Assembly: GCA_964023275.1 (NCBI GenBank)
Contig: OZ029916.1
Coordinates: forward strand, 47,988,249 to 48,052,248
Origin: Norana najaformis
Taxonomy: Eukaryota > Annelida > Clitellata > Crassiclitellata > Hormogastridae
Reading direction: 5' to 3'
DNA: 64,000 nucleotides
The notes beneath the pieces are model-generated. The model did no database searches, had not been told where the DNA came from, and saw only the letters and a program-made list of their open reading frames with translations. This document shows, in pieces, positions 1 through 10,312 of this stretch (position 1 is the stretch's first letter; every line of letters begins with the position of its first letter). A program made the position numbers and the translations under genes.

Positions 1-217
1 TTTATTCGAGTAATAAAAATGTGGAAGTTAAAGAATTTGGACTGCTTCAATTTTGTAAATCGGAGTTGAAGGTCGTGTTCTGGTTAATTAAAATTTCTGT
101 CTTATATCATCCTCGCGTTTTGACACTGAAGACAATTCACTTTGAAAATTTCGCTTACAAATTTGTCCTCGATTCTTGGCATAAAAAGCCCAAAGACAGT
201 CGTTGAAACAGTTAAAC

Positions 218-310
218 CCCGCAAGCGCCTTAAGTCGGGTGGTGCCAGTCGGAAGCATAAATTAAAAATGAAGAGGACGATGCTTATCATGTTCGTTGTG
301 GCGACTACAC
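218..310 (+). mobile_element. B element, C variant
   Basis: TTAAGTCGGGTGGTGCCAGT then GAAGAGGACGATGCTTATCA; similar context to 43770. Confidence 0.6.
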
Positions 311-386
311 AGGAACTAATTAATTTGAGAATTGTCAAAAACGAATTACTTGTAAGGCGACGCTGCAATTAATTTAAGACATTTTA

Positions 387-423
387 GACACCTTTAATTC
401 GCTTTCTCCAACGTTATATAAAT
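387..423 (+). promoter_or_regulatory. P module (GACACC + TATA)
   Basis: GACACCTTTAATTCG at 387 and TATATAAA at 415, 28 bp apart. Downstream stem-loop H at 475-516, ending GTCGTTAAAC then TCTGGAAACTACTA. Confidence 0.6.
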
Positions 424-544
424 TGCATTTCGTTAAATCAATCAAATGGAAACGAGTCAGGTAGTAAGGTAAGATCGATGTCAACGGCTTTGGCAACCGA
501 AAAATGTCGTTAAACTCTGGAAACTACTAACGGTCAACACTGAT

Positions 545-930
545 GGTCAACACTGACGGTCAACACTAACGGTCGAATGCTATCGATTACGATCACTTAA
601 AAGATCGACTAGGGGAAAACTTCAATTTGTCGCAGCGGAAAGCAATGATAATAACAATAAAAAGAATATGCAGCAATCGAATTGTGACCGGCGCTGCTGG
701 AATGCGACTCATCTTTGGCTACGGAAAATCGGCGGAATTGACGAAGGCATCCTGTCCTGAAGCTCTATTTATAATGGGCCGCTGTGGTAATTCGCTGCCT
801 AATTCTGTCATTCTTTTTAAAAAGTCATTCAATCTAAGCTTAAGACTCATCTGCTTCAACTTCCTTTCCCACCGAAGCCTAACTTCTTGTTTCGAAACTT
901 TGGATCTTCCACTCTTCAACTTATTTGACG
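545..930. other. No gene recognised
   Basis: Short minus frame (719-919) reading LNDFLKRMTELGSELPQRPI has no family I can name. A threefold GGTCAACACT repeat is at 533-563. Confidence 0.4.
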
Positions 931-947
931 TTTGGCGCAGTTAATAG

Positions 948-981
948 ATATAATGTCGGATGAAAACGTTTTAAAGGTGTG
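948..981 (-). promoter_or_regulatory. P module
   Basis: Minus-strand TATAT box at 949-954 and ACACCTTTAAAACG ending at 980. Very like the copy at 30931-30969. The downstream H is lost; only the start of a B element (GGCGCAG) remains. Confidence 0.5.
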
Positions 982-1000
982 TTATTTGTACGTACAGAAG

Positions 1001-1372
1001 TAAGTAAGTAAGTAAGTAAGTAATTAATTAAGTAAGTAAGTATTCTTTTATTAGTCAAACGCCCACACTTTAAAACAACAATGCATGCAGCAATATAATA
1101 AATGATATGAACACTGTAAAATAGGGTCTGAATGGCAACTTAATAAAATAATTATGGTTAAATAGTTCAGAATACAGAACCACAACTATTAGGGAAATCT
1201 AGCAGAATTGATAAATTGATCTACTGAAATAGTTACAATTTTCTGTCTTTATACAGTGATTGAACGACAAAGGATCTTTTATGGACTAATGTGTGAATTT
1301 TTTGTCAATTCAAAATTATGTCCCCTCTCTCGCATGGTAAAACCGTGCGAGAACTTAGCTGGAAGTAACTGG
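1001..1372 (-). mobile_element. LINE 3' UTR with AAGT tail
   Basis: Inverted copy of 9663-10011 (about 350 bp), ending in an AAGT run at 1001-1043. Non-coding; contains TCGCATGGTAAAACCGTGCG near its inner end. Confidence 0.65.
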
Positions 1373-1499
1373 TGAAGGCAGTGGTTAGGCTCTTGGATGC
1401 TTTTAAAGAATTTCAATTCAATTTTCTCGCAATAATTTTCCAATTTTTTTCTATCACTATTCAAAAGACCACTACGCACAGCGCGGATAGCTCAACATT

Positions 1500-1760
1500 T
1501 AAAATAAACGATACCTTACCTCATACAACGCTTTGTTAACTTTAAGGTTTAATTTTACGCTAAATAAGCCTTTCCTTAGGTTACCTAATTGGTTATTTCA
1601 CAATTACATTTACATTTAATGTTTTCAATAGCTTACCTCGCCTCGTTTTACTTTCCACCACCTTAAGGACTACCTCACACAATCTTACTTTACTTTACCT
1701 ACGACATTATCAAATCTGATTTCCTACAAAAATCAAATGCGTCGACGGCATCAGCTGCAG
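1500..1760 (+). repeat. CTTACC-rich block (K), partial
   Basis: CTTACCTCGCCTCG and CTTTACCTACGAC; runs into the RT fragment at 1811. Confidence 0.55.
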
Positions 1761-1810
1761 AACCGCTGTTTATAGGTCCTTGGCTTAATCTCAACTCAGC
1801 CGAAAACCAT

Positions 1811-2240
1811 TCAATTGTTCATCTTTCCTCTCAGTAACTCTTTTTGTTTTGAGAATGCGTCTTTGCCTACTGCTATTCTTCTATTAATTTCCTTGTGGCA
1901 CTTGGCATCTTGCGTGACAACGCTTCCCAGGTAGCAGAATTCTTTTACTTGTTCTACATGTATTTCTTCTCCATTGATGTTTATTCTTACTATCGTTTCT
2001 TCTCCTTTGCTTATTCTCGTGATCTTTGTCTTCTTGATATTTATTTGCATACATACTGTTTTGATATGGTGTGTAGACGGTCCACCATTCTTTGCAGACC
2101 CTCTTGGCTACCCGATAACATTGCTTGGTCATCTGCAAATCTTAGAGCCTTTATCAGTCTGCCTCCGACCTTAATTCTTTCTTCCATATCTTCTAGTGCC
2201 TCTCGGTTAAGCTCTTCTATGTAGATATTGAAGAGTAGTG
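1811..2240 (-). pseudogene. LINE RT fragment with frameshift
   Basis: Reading right to left, one frame gives RLIKALRFADDQAMLSGSQ and GLQRMVDRLHTISKQYVCK, containing the FADD active site. The frame then shifts at about 2045-2055 and continues MQINIKKTKITRIS and EFCYLGSVVTQDAKCHKEI, the thumb motif, to about 1811. Palm plus thumb only; both LINE ends are missing. RTE/Jockey-like, distinct from the copy at 38306-39514. Confidence 0.75.
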
Positions 2241-2298
2241 GTGACAGATGGACGCGTTAAAATGTGCCTTTCGCAAGTTCGTCGAATTGTTATTCCGT

Positions 2299-2345
2299 AT
2301 TTATCGACATCTCGTGACTGCCATGGAAGTTGACATCAACTTTCT
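2299..2345 (-). repeat. Isolated stem-loop H
   Basis: TTATCGACATCTCGTGACTG and GGAAGTTGACATC. Related to 29862-29890 and 44573-44615, which share upstream GTCGAATTGTTATTC. Confidence 0.55.
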
Positions 2346-2411
2346 ATTACGTTTTCGACATGCTAGATTGCTTAGAAGCAGCAAAACAATTGAATTGAAA
2401 CAGTTAAAACG

Positions 2412-2475
2412 ATATTTAACGACATCGTATGGCATTAAAAACCGTGGACGTCGCCTTCCTCCTTTTATACAGGTT
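2412..2475 (-). mobile_element. B element, truncated
   Basis: TTTAACGACATCGTATGGC through CTCCTTTTATACAGG; head missing. Confidence 0.6.
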
Positions 2476-2653
2476 GCAACTAATACTACTATTATTTGAA
2501 TAGTCGAAGCGTGGCCTAGACGAAAGCGTGATAGGTAGACGCAAAGGCTTTTGAAGCCGCAAGATGTTGATGAACAATGGAAAGAACTCAATTTCCTTTC
2601 TTCTAAAATCTGATATCGTCTAGGGCTAATTTATTAATTATGTTCTCGACTTA

Positions 2654-2690
2654 GACACCTTTAAATCGTTTTCGCCAAGTCTATATTAAA
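2654..2690 (+). promoter_or_regulatory. P module
   Basis: GACACCTTTAAATCG with TATATTAAA 28 bp on, then TACGCTCAATCG. Stem-loop 2531-2575 (GGCTT/AAGCC inner stem) lies upstream; a weaker one is at 2755-2780. Confidence 0.6.
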
Positions 2691-3157
2691 GTAATTTACG
2701 CTCAATCGTTAATGAGTTGAAAGTCTTAGGGTAACGAAGTGTACGGAAACCACTATCTAAGCAACAAGACGTTGATTAACAATGGAAACAACACAGGATA
2801 ATTTCTTCTTTAAGCTGGTATCGTCAAACGCTAACTTATAACTTTATTATGTCATGTGAACGTTGATGTCGATCTCAGCTTACCGAATAACGCCCTGGGT
2901 CTGACTGTTCAGGAAACTAATGAACAGTGAGATCTATGAAGTCTAAAAACGAACAGTATTTACAGTTGGCCGGAATTGCGTGAAATGTAAATGATTTCCT
3001 CTAATTAATTTTAATTTTCCTTGTGTATTTAAAAGCATTGCGGAAAACAAACAAAACAATGTTGCTTAGTAACTAATTATTTAGTGAATCGTAATTTCGT
3101 ATTGTAATTGCAATTGTAACAACATTTGTATCGCAAGTGAGTAATTTTCTTTCTTTA

Positions 3158-3203
3158 ACGATATCCTGGAAACGCAAGGGTCGGTTACGTCGACATCATA
3201 TCA
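3158..3203 (-). repeat. Isolated stem-loop H
   Basis: AACGATATCCTGGAAACG and GGTTACGTCGACATC; context shared with 52740-52845. Confidence 0.5.
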
Positions 3204-3246
3204 TATGAAGGATGTCACATGCAATGTGATACCGATTAGTAGTAGT

Positions 3247-3357
3247 TCCACTGTTTAAAGACATATTATGAGCCCTTCAAAGGCCGTTGACGTCGCCCTC
3301 CTCCTTCATCCAGGCTTGGGACTGGCACTACTTGAATACGGCAGTGGCGAAGTTTCC
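3247..3357 (-). mobile_element. B element
   Basis: Complete; GCCGTTGACGTCGCCCTCC and GGCAGTGGCGAAG. Confidence 0.7.
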
Positions 3358-3383
3358 GGCGTGGAGTATATATCGACGTCACC

Positions 3384-3414
3384 TTATATAAATAGCGTCA
3401 GTGAAACGGGTGTT
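3384..3414 (-). promoter_or_regulatory. P module, weak
   Basis: TTATATAAA beside the B element at 3247-3357 with a degraded ACACCCG block; spacing is short (about 24). Confidence 0.3.
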
Positions 3415-3890
3415 TTTAGCAATTTCTGTAAATCCATAAAAGTTTGTGTGAGATTTATTTAGCAAATTCCGCAAGTGACTGAAAATCGTGAACATTTCTG
3501 ACCGCCAACATTTTCCTTTACGACGCATCATTTCGTGACGCCATAATTAATTTTATCTTTTTGGTTTTCTAGTTAGCGATCAAATAAGCGCACATAGTTT
3601 GTACATAAAGATGAAGTACATAAAGAAAACGTGAACTAATTGAAGTTGGAAATTAAATCGTTACTGCTAGCAATGACGATTAGGTTTGTTGATGCTGCTA
3701 GTAAACCGATACGCGGTAAATGAGGTCCTTAGTCCTTACACTATGTACAAGCCAGCTGATAGTTTCGCTGTTGGAGAGTACGTAGCACAGAACAAAACAC
3801 TGACAGTGGTTTTAGTGCATTACCTAGTATGTTACTAATAAACTGCAAACAACACTTGAATCGGCTTCTATTTATTACAAATTCTTAATT
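3415..3890. other. No feature seen
   Basis: AT-rich, no module recognised. Confidence 0.5.
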
Positions 3891-3962
3891 TCTCCAAAAC
3901 GGCGTTGGAATCCACAAGATGCCAGTAAACACTCGACGCTGGTATTAATGCAAGGTATTTTA

Positions 3963-3998
3963 AACACCTTTAATTCGCCTTCCTCATTGTTATTTAAG
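3963..3998 (+). promoter_or_regulatory. P module
   Basis: AACACCTTTAATTCG and TATTTAAG at 28 bp, then CATTTTCGTTCTTCC. Between H at 3893-3930 and the B element at 4088. Confidence 0.55.
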
Positions 3999-4087
3999 TC
4001 TCATTTTCGTTCTTCCTATAAGCTGTCGTTAAAATGAGGAACTACTTCCTATATGGAGTACGTGCATTGTCTGTAGTACACTGTTTA

Positions 4088-4199
4088 CTCCGCCACTGCC
4101 TTGTTTGGGGTAGTGCCAGTCCCAAGCCTGGATAAAAGAGGAGGGCGACGTCAAGGGCATTTGATGCCATAAGATGTCGTTAAACCGAGGAATTACTAC
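4088..4199 (+). mobile_element. B element
   Basis: Full head, GCCAGTCCCAAGCCTGG hairpin, GACGTC/GATGTC stem-loop. Confidence 0.75.
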
Positions 4200-4214
4200 G
4201 CTGTAATAAACTGT

Positions 4215-4262
4215 GAAGTCCACATAAACGGCCCTGGCTGCCCGAGGTGTCTTTAAACAATG
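4215..4262 (+). repeat. Isolated stem-loop H
   Basis: GTCCACATAAACGGCCC to GGTGTCTTTAAACAATGG. Confidence 0.55.
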
Positions 4263-4349
4263 GAACTACTAACAAAAGATATCAGGCAGAGGTTTTACAA
4301 TACGCAGTTACAATACGCAATTACCAAGGTATATATGGCTACTTTGAAC

Positions 4350-4468
4350 TCCGCCACTGTCTTTAGTCGGGTGGTACCGGTCGGAAGCCTAAAAGCCTGG
4401 ATAAAGGAGGAGGACTGCGTTAATCATCCTCGTTATGACGCAGCGTCGTTAAACAGAAACTACAACTA
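4350..4468 (+). mobile_element. B element, C variant
   Basis: Head CTTTAGTCGGGTGGTACC, stem using AGCGTCGTT and ending AACAGAAACTACAAC. Confidence 0.7.
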
Positions 4469-4570
4469 GCGAATGTGGTAATTTGTAAGGTAAGTGAAGT
4501 CGACGTGAACGAATCTGATAGCCACAAGATGTCGCTAACACTCGACGCTGCTCTTAAAATAGGGACGTCA

Positions 4571-4607
4571 GACACCTTTAATTTTTTTTTCATCAACGTT
4601 ACATAAA
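4571..4607 (+). promoter_or_regulatory. P module, degraded TATA
   Basis: GACACCTTTAATTTT and TTACATAA, followed by TTTCCGTTAACCG. H at 4498-4543 precedes it. Confidence 0.45.
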
Positions 4608-4848
4608 TCGAATTTCCGTTAACCGATGCATTCTACTCCACACTCAAAAAGCCACCTTGGAACAATCGAGAATGCTCCAACGACCATCACAGAACTCCTG
4701 TTCTAAAATCCATAATAATAATAAATACAGATACAAATATCAACGAAAACTAGACAAGAAACTTCAAATTGTGGTCAAAAGCTATTCTATCATAGGTCGA
4801 CGCTAAATCTTTGGAATGGACTTACAAATACTAATTGAACACTTTTCA

Positions 4849-4945
4849 GCCTGGATAAAATACGAGAGTGATGTCAATGGCCTTAGATGCCGCAAGATGT
4901 CGTTAAACAGTGAAACTACTACTACTACTACTACTACTACATGTC
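4849..4945 (+). mobile_element. B element, 5'-truncated, ACT tail
   Basis: Starts at AGCCTGGATAAA; stem-loop GATGTC/GATGTC; followed by about nine ACT units (4917-4940). Confidence 0.7.
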
Positions 4946-5239
4946 TGTAAAACGCCCGATTCGTTTCCCTACACTAAGAAACTTGTAAGAAACTTCCCAT
5001 AGCAGCTGTCTTCGTACACAGTACTTTCGGAATTAGTTAAGATGTGGATTATCAACTTCCACTTTCCGATTTTCCTTGATATTCATTTCCTAAAAGCTGC
5101 CTGACAGAACTCTCTGCAGAACTCGTACCGATCAATAGCAGTCTCCTTCCTTAAGCCCAGTTGATCCATAACTTGCATAGCAGTCAACTTGCAGACCAAG
5201 CACAACACAACTTTTAAGATATCATTCATGGTTAGATGC

Positions 5240-5805
5240 TGCCCTTCAAAGAATATCGTAATCGTAATCGTAACACCAAGATTTCTACAGCGCCCAACGA
5301 AACCCGCGCCGCTGGGACCAGCTTATTCACAGGAGCTCAGTCAAAACAAAATCGATAGGCAAAAGGGTTCGGTTCCAGGTCAAGATCCAAGAGTCAGGCA
5401 GAATGAATGAATGAATGAATATTAAGAGATTAACGTGTCAGACATCAAAAATAATTTGAATCAGAGGCAGAGACAGCGTGGCAACTAGGGTGAATGATGT
5501 TTGGGGCTGGAGAGCAGAGGCAGATAAGAGGAAGAAGGGGAGTCAGGATAGGGTCTGTGAAAGAGGAATGTTTTCAGTTTTGAGTGAAAGGCCGAAGCAG
5601 AAATTGCAAGCGGTGGAGCATCGGTGAGTTTGTATGATGGGTCCCTAAACTGTCGCAGTTCTGGTGGGAGTTTATTCCAGAGTGGTTGGGCAGCTATGGC
5701 TATGGAGCGATTATCAAATTTTAAGGATGAGGTGATTGGAGGGCGGAGAAGTGTTAGAGCAGAAGAGGAGCGGGTTGAGCGAAGCGGTTGTATTGTAAAT
5801 AACTG
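5240..5805 (-). pseudogene. LINE RT tail with CGATTA-repeat 3' tail
   Basis: Minus translation (5805 to 5470) gives NRSIAIAAQPLWNKLPPELR, QFRDPSYKLTDAPPLAISAS and FHSKLKTFLFHRPYPDSP, the C-terminus of a CR1/L2-like RT. The 3' UTR continues to a GCGC-rich hairpin and ends in a (CGATTA)n-type tail at 5245-5270. Other copies of this 3' end are at 11078-11185, 34618-34840 and 37462-37790. Confidence 0.72.
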
Positions 5806-6074
5806 ACGAAGATAGGAGGGTTGGGAAGATTGAAGTGTGTTGTAGGTAAGTGATAGAAATTTGTACTCGATTCATTCAGGTTTTTTAAGCCCATGTAGTG
5901 ATTTAAGAACAGGAGTGATGTGATAGTGTTTGGGGGTTTTGGTGACAGCACGAGCAAAGAGCATTCTGTAAACATGATCGAGCAGGAACTGTCGCAGAAC
6001 CTGGAAAGATAGAATAGAGCCAGTCCATGCTGGCATTTGTAGGTAATAGTAGCTGGTTTGCAGTCAAATCTTTG

Positions 6075-6430
6075 AATGCCATCAAACACAACATCAGCAA
6101 CAGCAACAACAACACTGATAAACGGAACACAGTCAATCCGAACTTCGTCCATAAGGTCCGATTTCAGCTAACTCGCTTTAAGAGTTTCGGACTCCGGTTT
6201 TTCAGGGGTCAAGTTTAGAGAAAAAAACTCCATTCCGCAACCGACTGACTGAACAATATCTTAACTGATCTGTTGACCTCTACATCGTCGGCATCATAAT
6301 ACACAAGGCATAGATCGATGGCCGTTGTGTTATGAACATTTCATGTACATACTGGGCTCTAAATCGAAGAATTTTCTTAATTCTGTCATCGTATGATAGT
6401 AGTCTCCACTGTTTAACCATAATCTTCTTT
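6075..6430 (+). repeat. Dispersed 350-bp repeat (D)
   Basis: ACTTCGTCCATA, TTTCAGGGGTCAAG, CTACATCGTCGGCATC, ATACTGGGCTCTAAATCG. Other copies 22200-22395, 35570-35870 and 53690-53990. Starts in CAACA-rich sequence. Non-coding. Confidence 0.68.
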
Positions 6431-6464
6431 ATATAGAATATGTTGAAAACGTTTTAATAGTGTC
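6430..6464 (-). promoter_or_regulatory. P module
   Basis: TATATAAAG and GACACTATTAAAACG on minus, 29-bp spacing. Same locus in duplicates at 36122 and 54204. Confidence 0.55.
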
Positions 6465-6479
6465 TAAAGAAAGATTTTC

Positions 6480-6665
6480 ATTGACCTGTGATTGCTATAC
6501 ATGCATACACATATACATGAGCATTTACATACACACAAACATACATACATATACACACATACATGCATACATACTTGCATGCACGCATGCATCCATCCAT
6601 CTATCCGTACATACATATTATACATGCATGCATACATTCATACATATACATACATATATTCGTGA
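6480..6665. repeat. ACAT-rich tract
   Basis: Imperfect; at the same position in the duplicate (36210-36330) and at 54290-54670. Confidence 0.8.
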
Positions 6666-6846
6666 ATGAATTAGTAATATTTCTTGCATAACCAGGGCTT
6701 TGGGTCGAGGAAGTATCTTATTTGCGGCTCGTTGAAGAATCGAGTATTTAACGACATCTTGGGACTTCGACGCCCTTTGATGACCTTATATTATCATTCA
6801 AAAAAGTCAAAATTAATGATCAAACTCCTGATAAAACGCGGTTCCC

Positions 6847-6882
6847 TTATGTAAAGTCGCGTAAATCAAATTTAGAGGTGTC
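6847..6882 (-). promoter_or_regulatory. P module, degraded TATA
   Basis: GACACCTCTAAATTTG with TTACATAA at the right distance; the duplicate at 36467 has an intact TATATAA. H at 6746-6792 is downstream. Confidence 0.45.
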
Positions 6883-7008
6883 TAAATGTTATTTGTACTT
6901 TTTTTGAATAAGCAGGTTTTAAGTTGAAGAATTGCATTGATGATTTTTAACAATGTTTCTAAGAGTAGCAGCATTCATTGTCCAACGATGTCTTTTATCG
7001 CGAGTCGT

Positions 7009-7195
7009 ATGTTTACCGACATCGACCTCCTCCTTTATCCAGGCTTCGGACTGGTACCACCCGACTAAAGGCAGTAGCAGAGATTAGTAGTAGTTCCTCA
7101 GTTTAACGACAGCTTATGACATCAAACGCCGTTGACGTCGCTCTTCGTCTTTATCCAGGCTTGGGACTGGTACTCCAGAGTACTACCAATGGCGG
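7009..7195 (-). mobile_element. Two B elements, one truncated and one complete
   Basis: 7009-7082 has a shortened stem and a CACCCGACTAAAGGCAG head; 7082-7195 is complete. The duplicate at 36630-36707 has only the first. Confidence 0.68.
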
Positions 7196-7235
7196 AATTT
7201 TTAATTATTGATTACTTAATTATTGGACGCAGTTT

Positions 7236-7277
7236 GTACATATACAGTTTCTGATGTAAAGGGTTTAAAAATGTGTC
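7236..7277 (-). promoter_or_regulatory. P module, weak, left side of CTTACC block
   Basis: ACACATTTTTAAACCC and TGTATATG; counterpart 36718-36752 is better kept. Confidence 0.3.
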
Positions 7278-7289
7278 GTTACAGCTTCA

Positions 7290-7700
7290 GAACGATCTTT
7301 CAACCCCAGGTTTAAAATAAACGAGCAACTTGAACATCCTTACCTTACCTTACGTATCCCTTTAATCATTACGACTGACTTTATCGATAACTTAACCTTA
7401 CATTACCTTACTTAAGCGTCGATCTAAACTTAATGCATGCATTAACTTACCTCGACTCACATTATCTTGCGTTACCTTAAGGCTTTCCTTACTCAGCGTT
7501 ACCTTACTGCACATTTCCTTACCTTAAGCTGAAACTCAGTTAACGACAGAATCAAAGAATTCGATGTTTTTTTCTTGGGTCTCGATCGAAAATACCAAAT
7601 TAGCAGAAATGACGAACAGGAAATGACGTATTAAATATGATAAAACGTAATCACCCGAAAAACATTCGTGAGATGGCCATGGAGGCGGACGCACATCAAG
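7290..7700 (+). repeat. CTTACC-rich block (K)
   Basis: Non-coding, repeated CTTACCTTACC, then GAACAGGAAATGACG. Lies between outward-facing P modules 7236 and 7717. Confidence 0.65.
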
Positions 7701-7716
7701 GCCCTTAGAAGAAATA

Positions 7717-7751
7717 GACACCCTTAATTCACTTATAGCTCAGCAATAAAG
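7717..7751 (+). promoter_or_regulatory. P module, right side of CTTACC block
   Basis: GACACCCTTAATTCAC with AATAAAG at 28 bp. H at 7815-7857 downstream. Confidence 0.5.
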
Positions 7752-7971
7752 TAGAAAAACTCGGCGCTTATGACAAGTGTTCCTTGTTTATCCGTGGTAG
7801 TATAACGTCAAATGTCGACCACAACGGCCCTGGTAGCCAGAAGTGCTTGCTAAATAGTCGATCTCGTTCAACCCGGGATATGCCTGGAAAACTATAACTA
7901 AACCCAAGATTTTAAAACCATATTCACTGCATAAATCAAGGCTTCTATTAGATAATTTGAAGTAAGATAGT

Positions 7972-8075
7972 TTCTGTTTAACGACGCTGGGTCAAAGAGA
8001 AGGTGATTGACGACGTCCTGCTCCTTAATGCAGACTCCGACCAGCAGCACCCGACTAAAGGTAATTGTATAATTA
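7972..8075 (-). mobile_element. B element, C variant
   Basis: GTTTAACGACGCTGGGTCA with GACGACGTCC; counterpart 37812-37915. Confidence 0.63.
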
Positions 8076-8145
8076 ACAGTTTCAACAACTATCTTTAAAG
8101 GCTATGGCTAGTTTCCGAAGAACTGTCGTTTCAAGTAGTAATAGT

Positions 8146-8402
8146 TTCCGTTGTTTAACGACATCTTGCGGCTGGCAGGACTTTTGACGTCGATCTCACC
8201 TTATATAATAAAATACACCAGGATTTAGTACATATGGTATGTTGATTGGTTCCCACAGTTTAACGATATCTTATGGCATCGCAGGCCGTCGACTTCGATT
8301 CGAAAAATATTTTTAACAGTCTTAATTTAAACTTTTCTTAAATTACTTAGAAGTAGAACCAAAAGTGTAACGAAATCATATGGCAGCACTGGCCGTTGAC
8401 GT
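8146..8402 (-). repeat. Three isolated stem-loops
   Basis: H copies at 8146-8200, 8247-8293 and 8360-8402, matched at 37989-38045, 38096-38140 and 38212-38255 in the duplicate. Confidence 0.65.
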
Positions 8403-8477
8403 CCTTTTAAATATTCTAAATGAAAAACAGTTTTAAATTGTACCAGTAATAGTTAGTTAATGATATTAGTTAATAAT

Positions 8478-8590
8478 AATAGTTCCAATGTTTAGCGGCA
8501 TCTCATGGCTTAAAAAGCCATTAATGTCCCCATCATCCTCATCCAAGCTTCGGACTGGCACTACCCGATTACTGCAGTGGCGGAGTTGTG
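8478..8590 (-). mobile_element. B element
   Basis: Counterpart of 39541-39640 but without the RT insertion beside it. Confidence 0.68.
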
Positions 8591-8612
8591 CATGAATTAA
8601 ACGAAATTAATT

Positions 8613-8647
8613 TTATATATTGTTGGCGAAAACGGACAAAAGGCGTC
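8613..8647 (-). promoter_or_regulatory. P module
   Basis: ATATATAA and GACGCCTTTTGTCCG, 27 bp apart. The B element at 8478-8590 is downstream. Confidence 0.5.
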
Positions 8648-8757
8648 TAAGTCTTATTTTAATATCAGCATCCAGAGTTCAATTCCATCTATGTGTGTAA
8701 CGCAACGCTATTAACGGAGTAGGTTTTCGTGCCACCGGTATCGCTGCCCCTTCTACT

Positions 8758-9145
8758 CTAAGTTATTTATTTATTTAAAGCACTTATAACGCACCCAATG
8801 TCAGTAAACCTAATCTGAGGCGTGGATGTATATTCGCTAGGGGCCAAGATGGAGTCATGCAAAAGCCATGATGAAGTACCGAGTCTTAACAAATGATTTA
8901 AAAGATGATAGCGAGTTTGCAAGACGGGCCTTTTATGGTAGACGATTCCAAATGCGAGGAGCACAACAGTTAAAGGCACGTGATCCTACAATTGTTCTGC
9001 ACCTGGATTCTTCCAACAAACCAGTATCAGAAGAACACAAGAATCTGGGAGGGCGATATGGAGTCAGCAAAGTATTAAGATATGATGGAAGGCCAGTGTT
9101 CTGAGTCTTAAAAGTCAAGCATGCAATTTTAAACCTAAACCTAGT
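8758..9145 (-). pseudogene. LINE RT tail insertion
   Basis: Minus translation (9118 to 8868) reads LPSYLNTLLTPYRPPRFLCS, SRAFNCCAPRIWNRLP: CR1/L2-like tail. TTTA repeats at 8765-8780 are its 3' tail. The duplicate locus at about 39925-39960 lacks it, so it is a post-duplication insertion. Confidence 0.68.
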
Positions 9146-9211
9146 TCATTACTCCATATAGACTAATTGAACGAAGCAACCAGATGCTATCTGGTATTAC
9201 GGCTGTGTTTC

Positions 9212-9248
9212 TACACCTTTAAGTAGCTATCCTCAGGTCATATAAATA
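9212..9248 (+). promoter_or_regulatory. P module
   Basis: TACACCTTTAAGTAGC, TATAAATA 29 bp on. B element at 9291-9394 downstream. Confidence 0.5.
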
Positions 9249-9290
9249 ATCGCAGTAACAACAGTTTCTATTACGACACTCCTGAAAAAA

Positions 9291-9394
9291 ACTCCGCCAC
9301 TGGTAGTGCCAATACCAAGCCTGGATAAAGAAGGACGGCGACGTCAACGGCCTTTGATGCCATAAGATGTCGTTAAACATTGGGACTACTACTG
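9291..9394 (+). mobile_element. B element
   Basis: Head shortened between CACT and GGTAGTGCC; duplicate copy at 40129-40240. Confidence 0.72.
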
Positions 9395-9464
9395 CAATCG
9401 TTATAAGGCATTTTCGATTATTAGTTGCTCCCCAGGGATCGTTAAGTTTTTATGTAAGGTGAAG

Positions 9465-9513
9465 TCGATGTTAACAGATCTGGCATCCACGAGATGTCGT
9501 TAAACGCTTGAAA
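9465..9513 (+). repeat. Isolated stem-loop H
   Basis: GTCGATGTTAACAGATCTGG to GAGATGTCGTTAAACG; copies at 40302-40345 and 50754-50805. Confidence 0.6.
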
Positions 9514-9662
9514 CTAATATCACACTGCCTCCTTTGAAGCATTGTACCTGTGGGGTCCAAAAGTCAGTTGTATACCTCTTGTTGTGTCCAAGTAGTCCTG
9601 CGGACAATGAAAAGGACATGCGAATTTCAACCGAAAACCAAAGATCAAGCGGGCGGCGAAAT

Positions 9663-10011
9663 AACCAGTTACTTCCAGCTAAGCTCTCACACGGTTTTAC
9701 CATGCGGGAGAGGGGACAATTTTGAATTGCCAAACTTTCACACATTGCTTCATAAAAGATCCTTTGTCGTTCGATCACTGTATAAATATAAAAAGTAACT
9801 ATTTCAGTAGATCAATATATCAATTCTACTAGATTTTCCTAACAGTTGTGGTTCTGTATTCTGAACTATTTAAGCCTAATTATTTTATTAAGTTGCCATT
9901 CAGACCCTATTTTACATTGTTCATGTCATTTATTATATTGCTGTGTGCATTGTTGTTGTAAAGTGAGGACGTTTGACTCATGCTAACAAAAGAATACTTA
10001 CTTACTTAATA
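9663..10011 (+). mobile_element. LINE 3' UTR insertion with CTTA tail
   Basis: Plus-oriented copy of the element at 1001-1372, ending CTTACTTACTTA. The duplicate locus at about 40503 reads GGCGAAATAATAATGCC with no insertion, so the site and likely ATAA duplication are visible. Confidence 0.7.
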
Positions 10012-10033
10012 ATGCCACATTATGTACCACTAA

Positions 10034-10070
10034 GATACCTTTAAATTATGTTTTACGTTGCTATATATAA
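10034..10070 (+). promoter_or_regulatory. P module, empty site of the piggyBac insertion
   Basis: GATACCTTTAAATTATG, TATATATAA at 28 bp, then TTTCGCTCAATCAC. H at 10120-10162, B at 10193. Confidence 0.6.
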
Positions 10071-10192
10071 GAAACTTTCGCTCAATCACTTATCAAGCGT
10101 TAAACTTCAACAGGGAAACGTCGACGTCAACGACCCTTGGAAGCCACAAGATGTCGTTAAACACTGAATAATAAATAATAATCACTGATCAA

Positions 10193-10312
10193 CTCCGCCA
10201 CTGCCTTGTTCGGGGGTAGTGCCAGTTCCAAGCCTGGATAAAGGAGGAGGGCGACGGCAACGGCCTTTGATGCCACAAGCTGTCGTTAAACTGAGGAACT
10301 ACTACTAATCGC
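10193..10312 (+). mobile_element. B element
   Basis: GACGGC/GCTGTC stem; tail CTACTACTAATCG forms the palindrome at 10297-10365. Confidence 0.75.

Larger units (their letters stand above)
6075..10110. repeat. Left copy of direct duplication
   Basis: Collinear with 35575-42640. Left-only insertions: a B element (7082-7195), a LINE tail (8758-9145) and a LINE 3' end (9663-10011). Confidence 0.8.

Noticed and set aside
462..470. GGTAAG before H as a spliced-leader RNA donor site
   Set aside because: GGTAAG recurs, but no constant mini-exon or Sm site follows, and the upstream bases differ between copies.
475..516. H as a hammerhead, HDV or twister ribozyme
   Set aside because: No CUGANGA plus GAAA core, no HDV nested pseudoknot and no twister core could be matched; kept only as an untested analogy.
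5360..5375. GGTTCGGTTCC as a tRNA or SINE B box
   Set aside because: It lies in the 3' UTR of a minus-strand LINE, with no A box at the right distance and no cloverleaf.
8868..9104. 78-codon plus frame
   Set aside because: Antisense shadow of the LINE RT tail, which has the recognisable motifs on minus.
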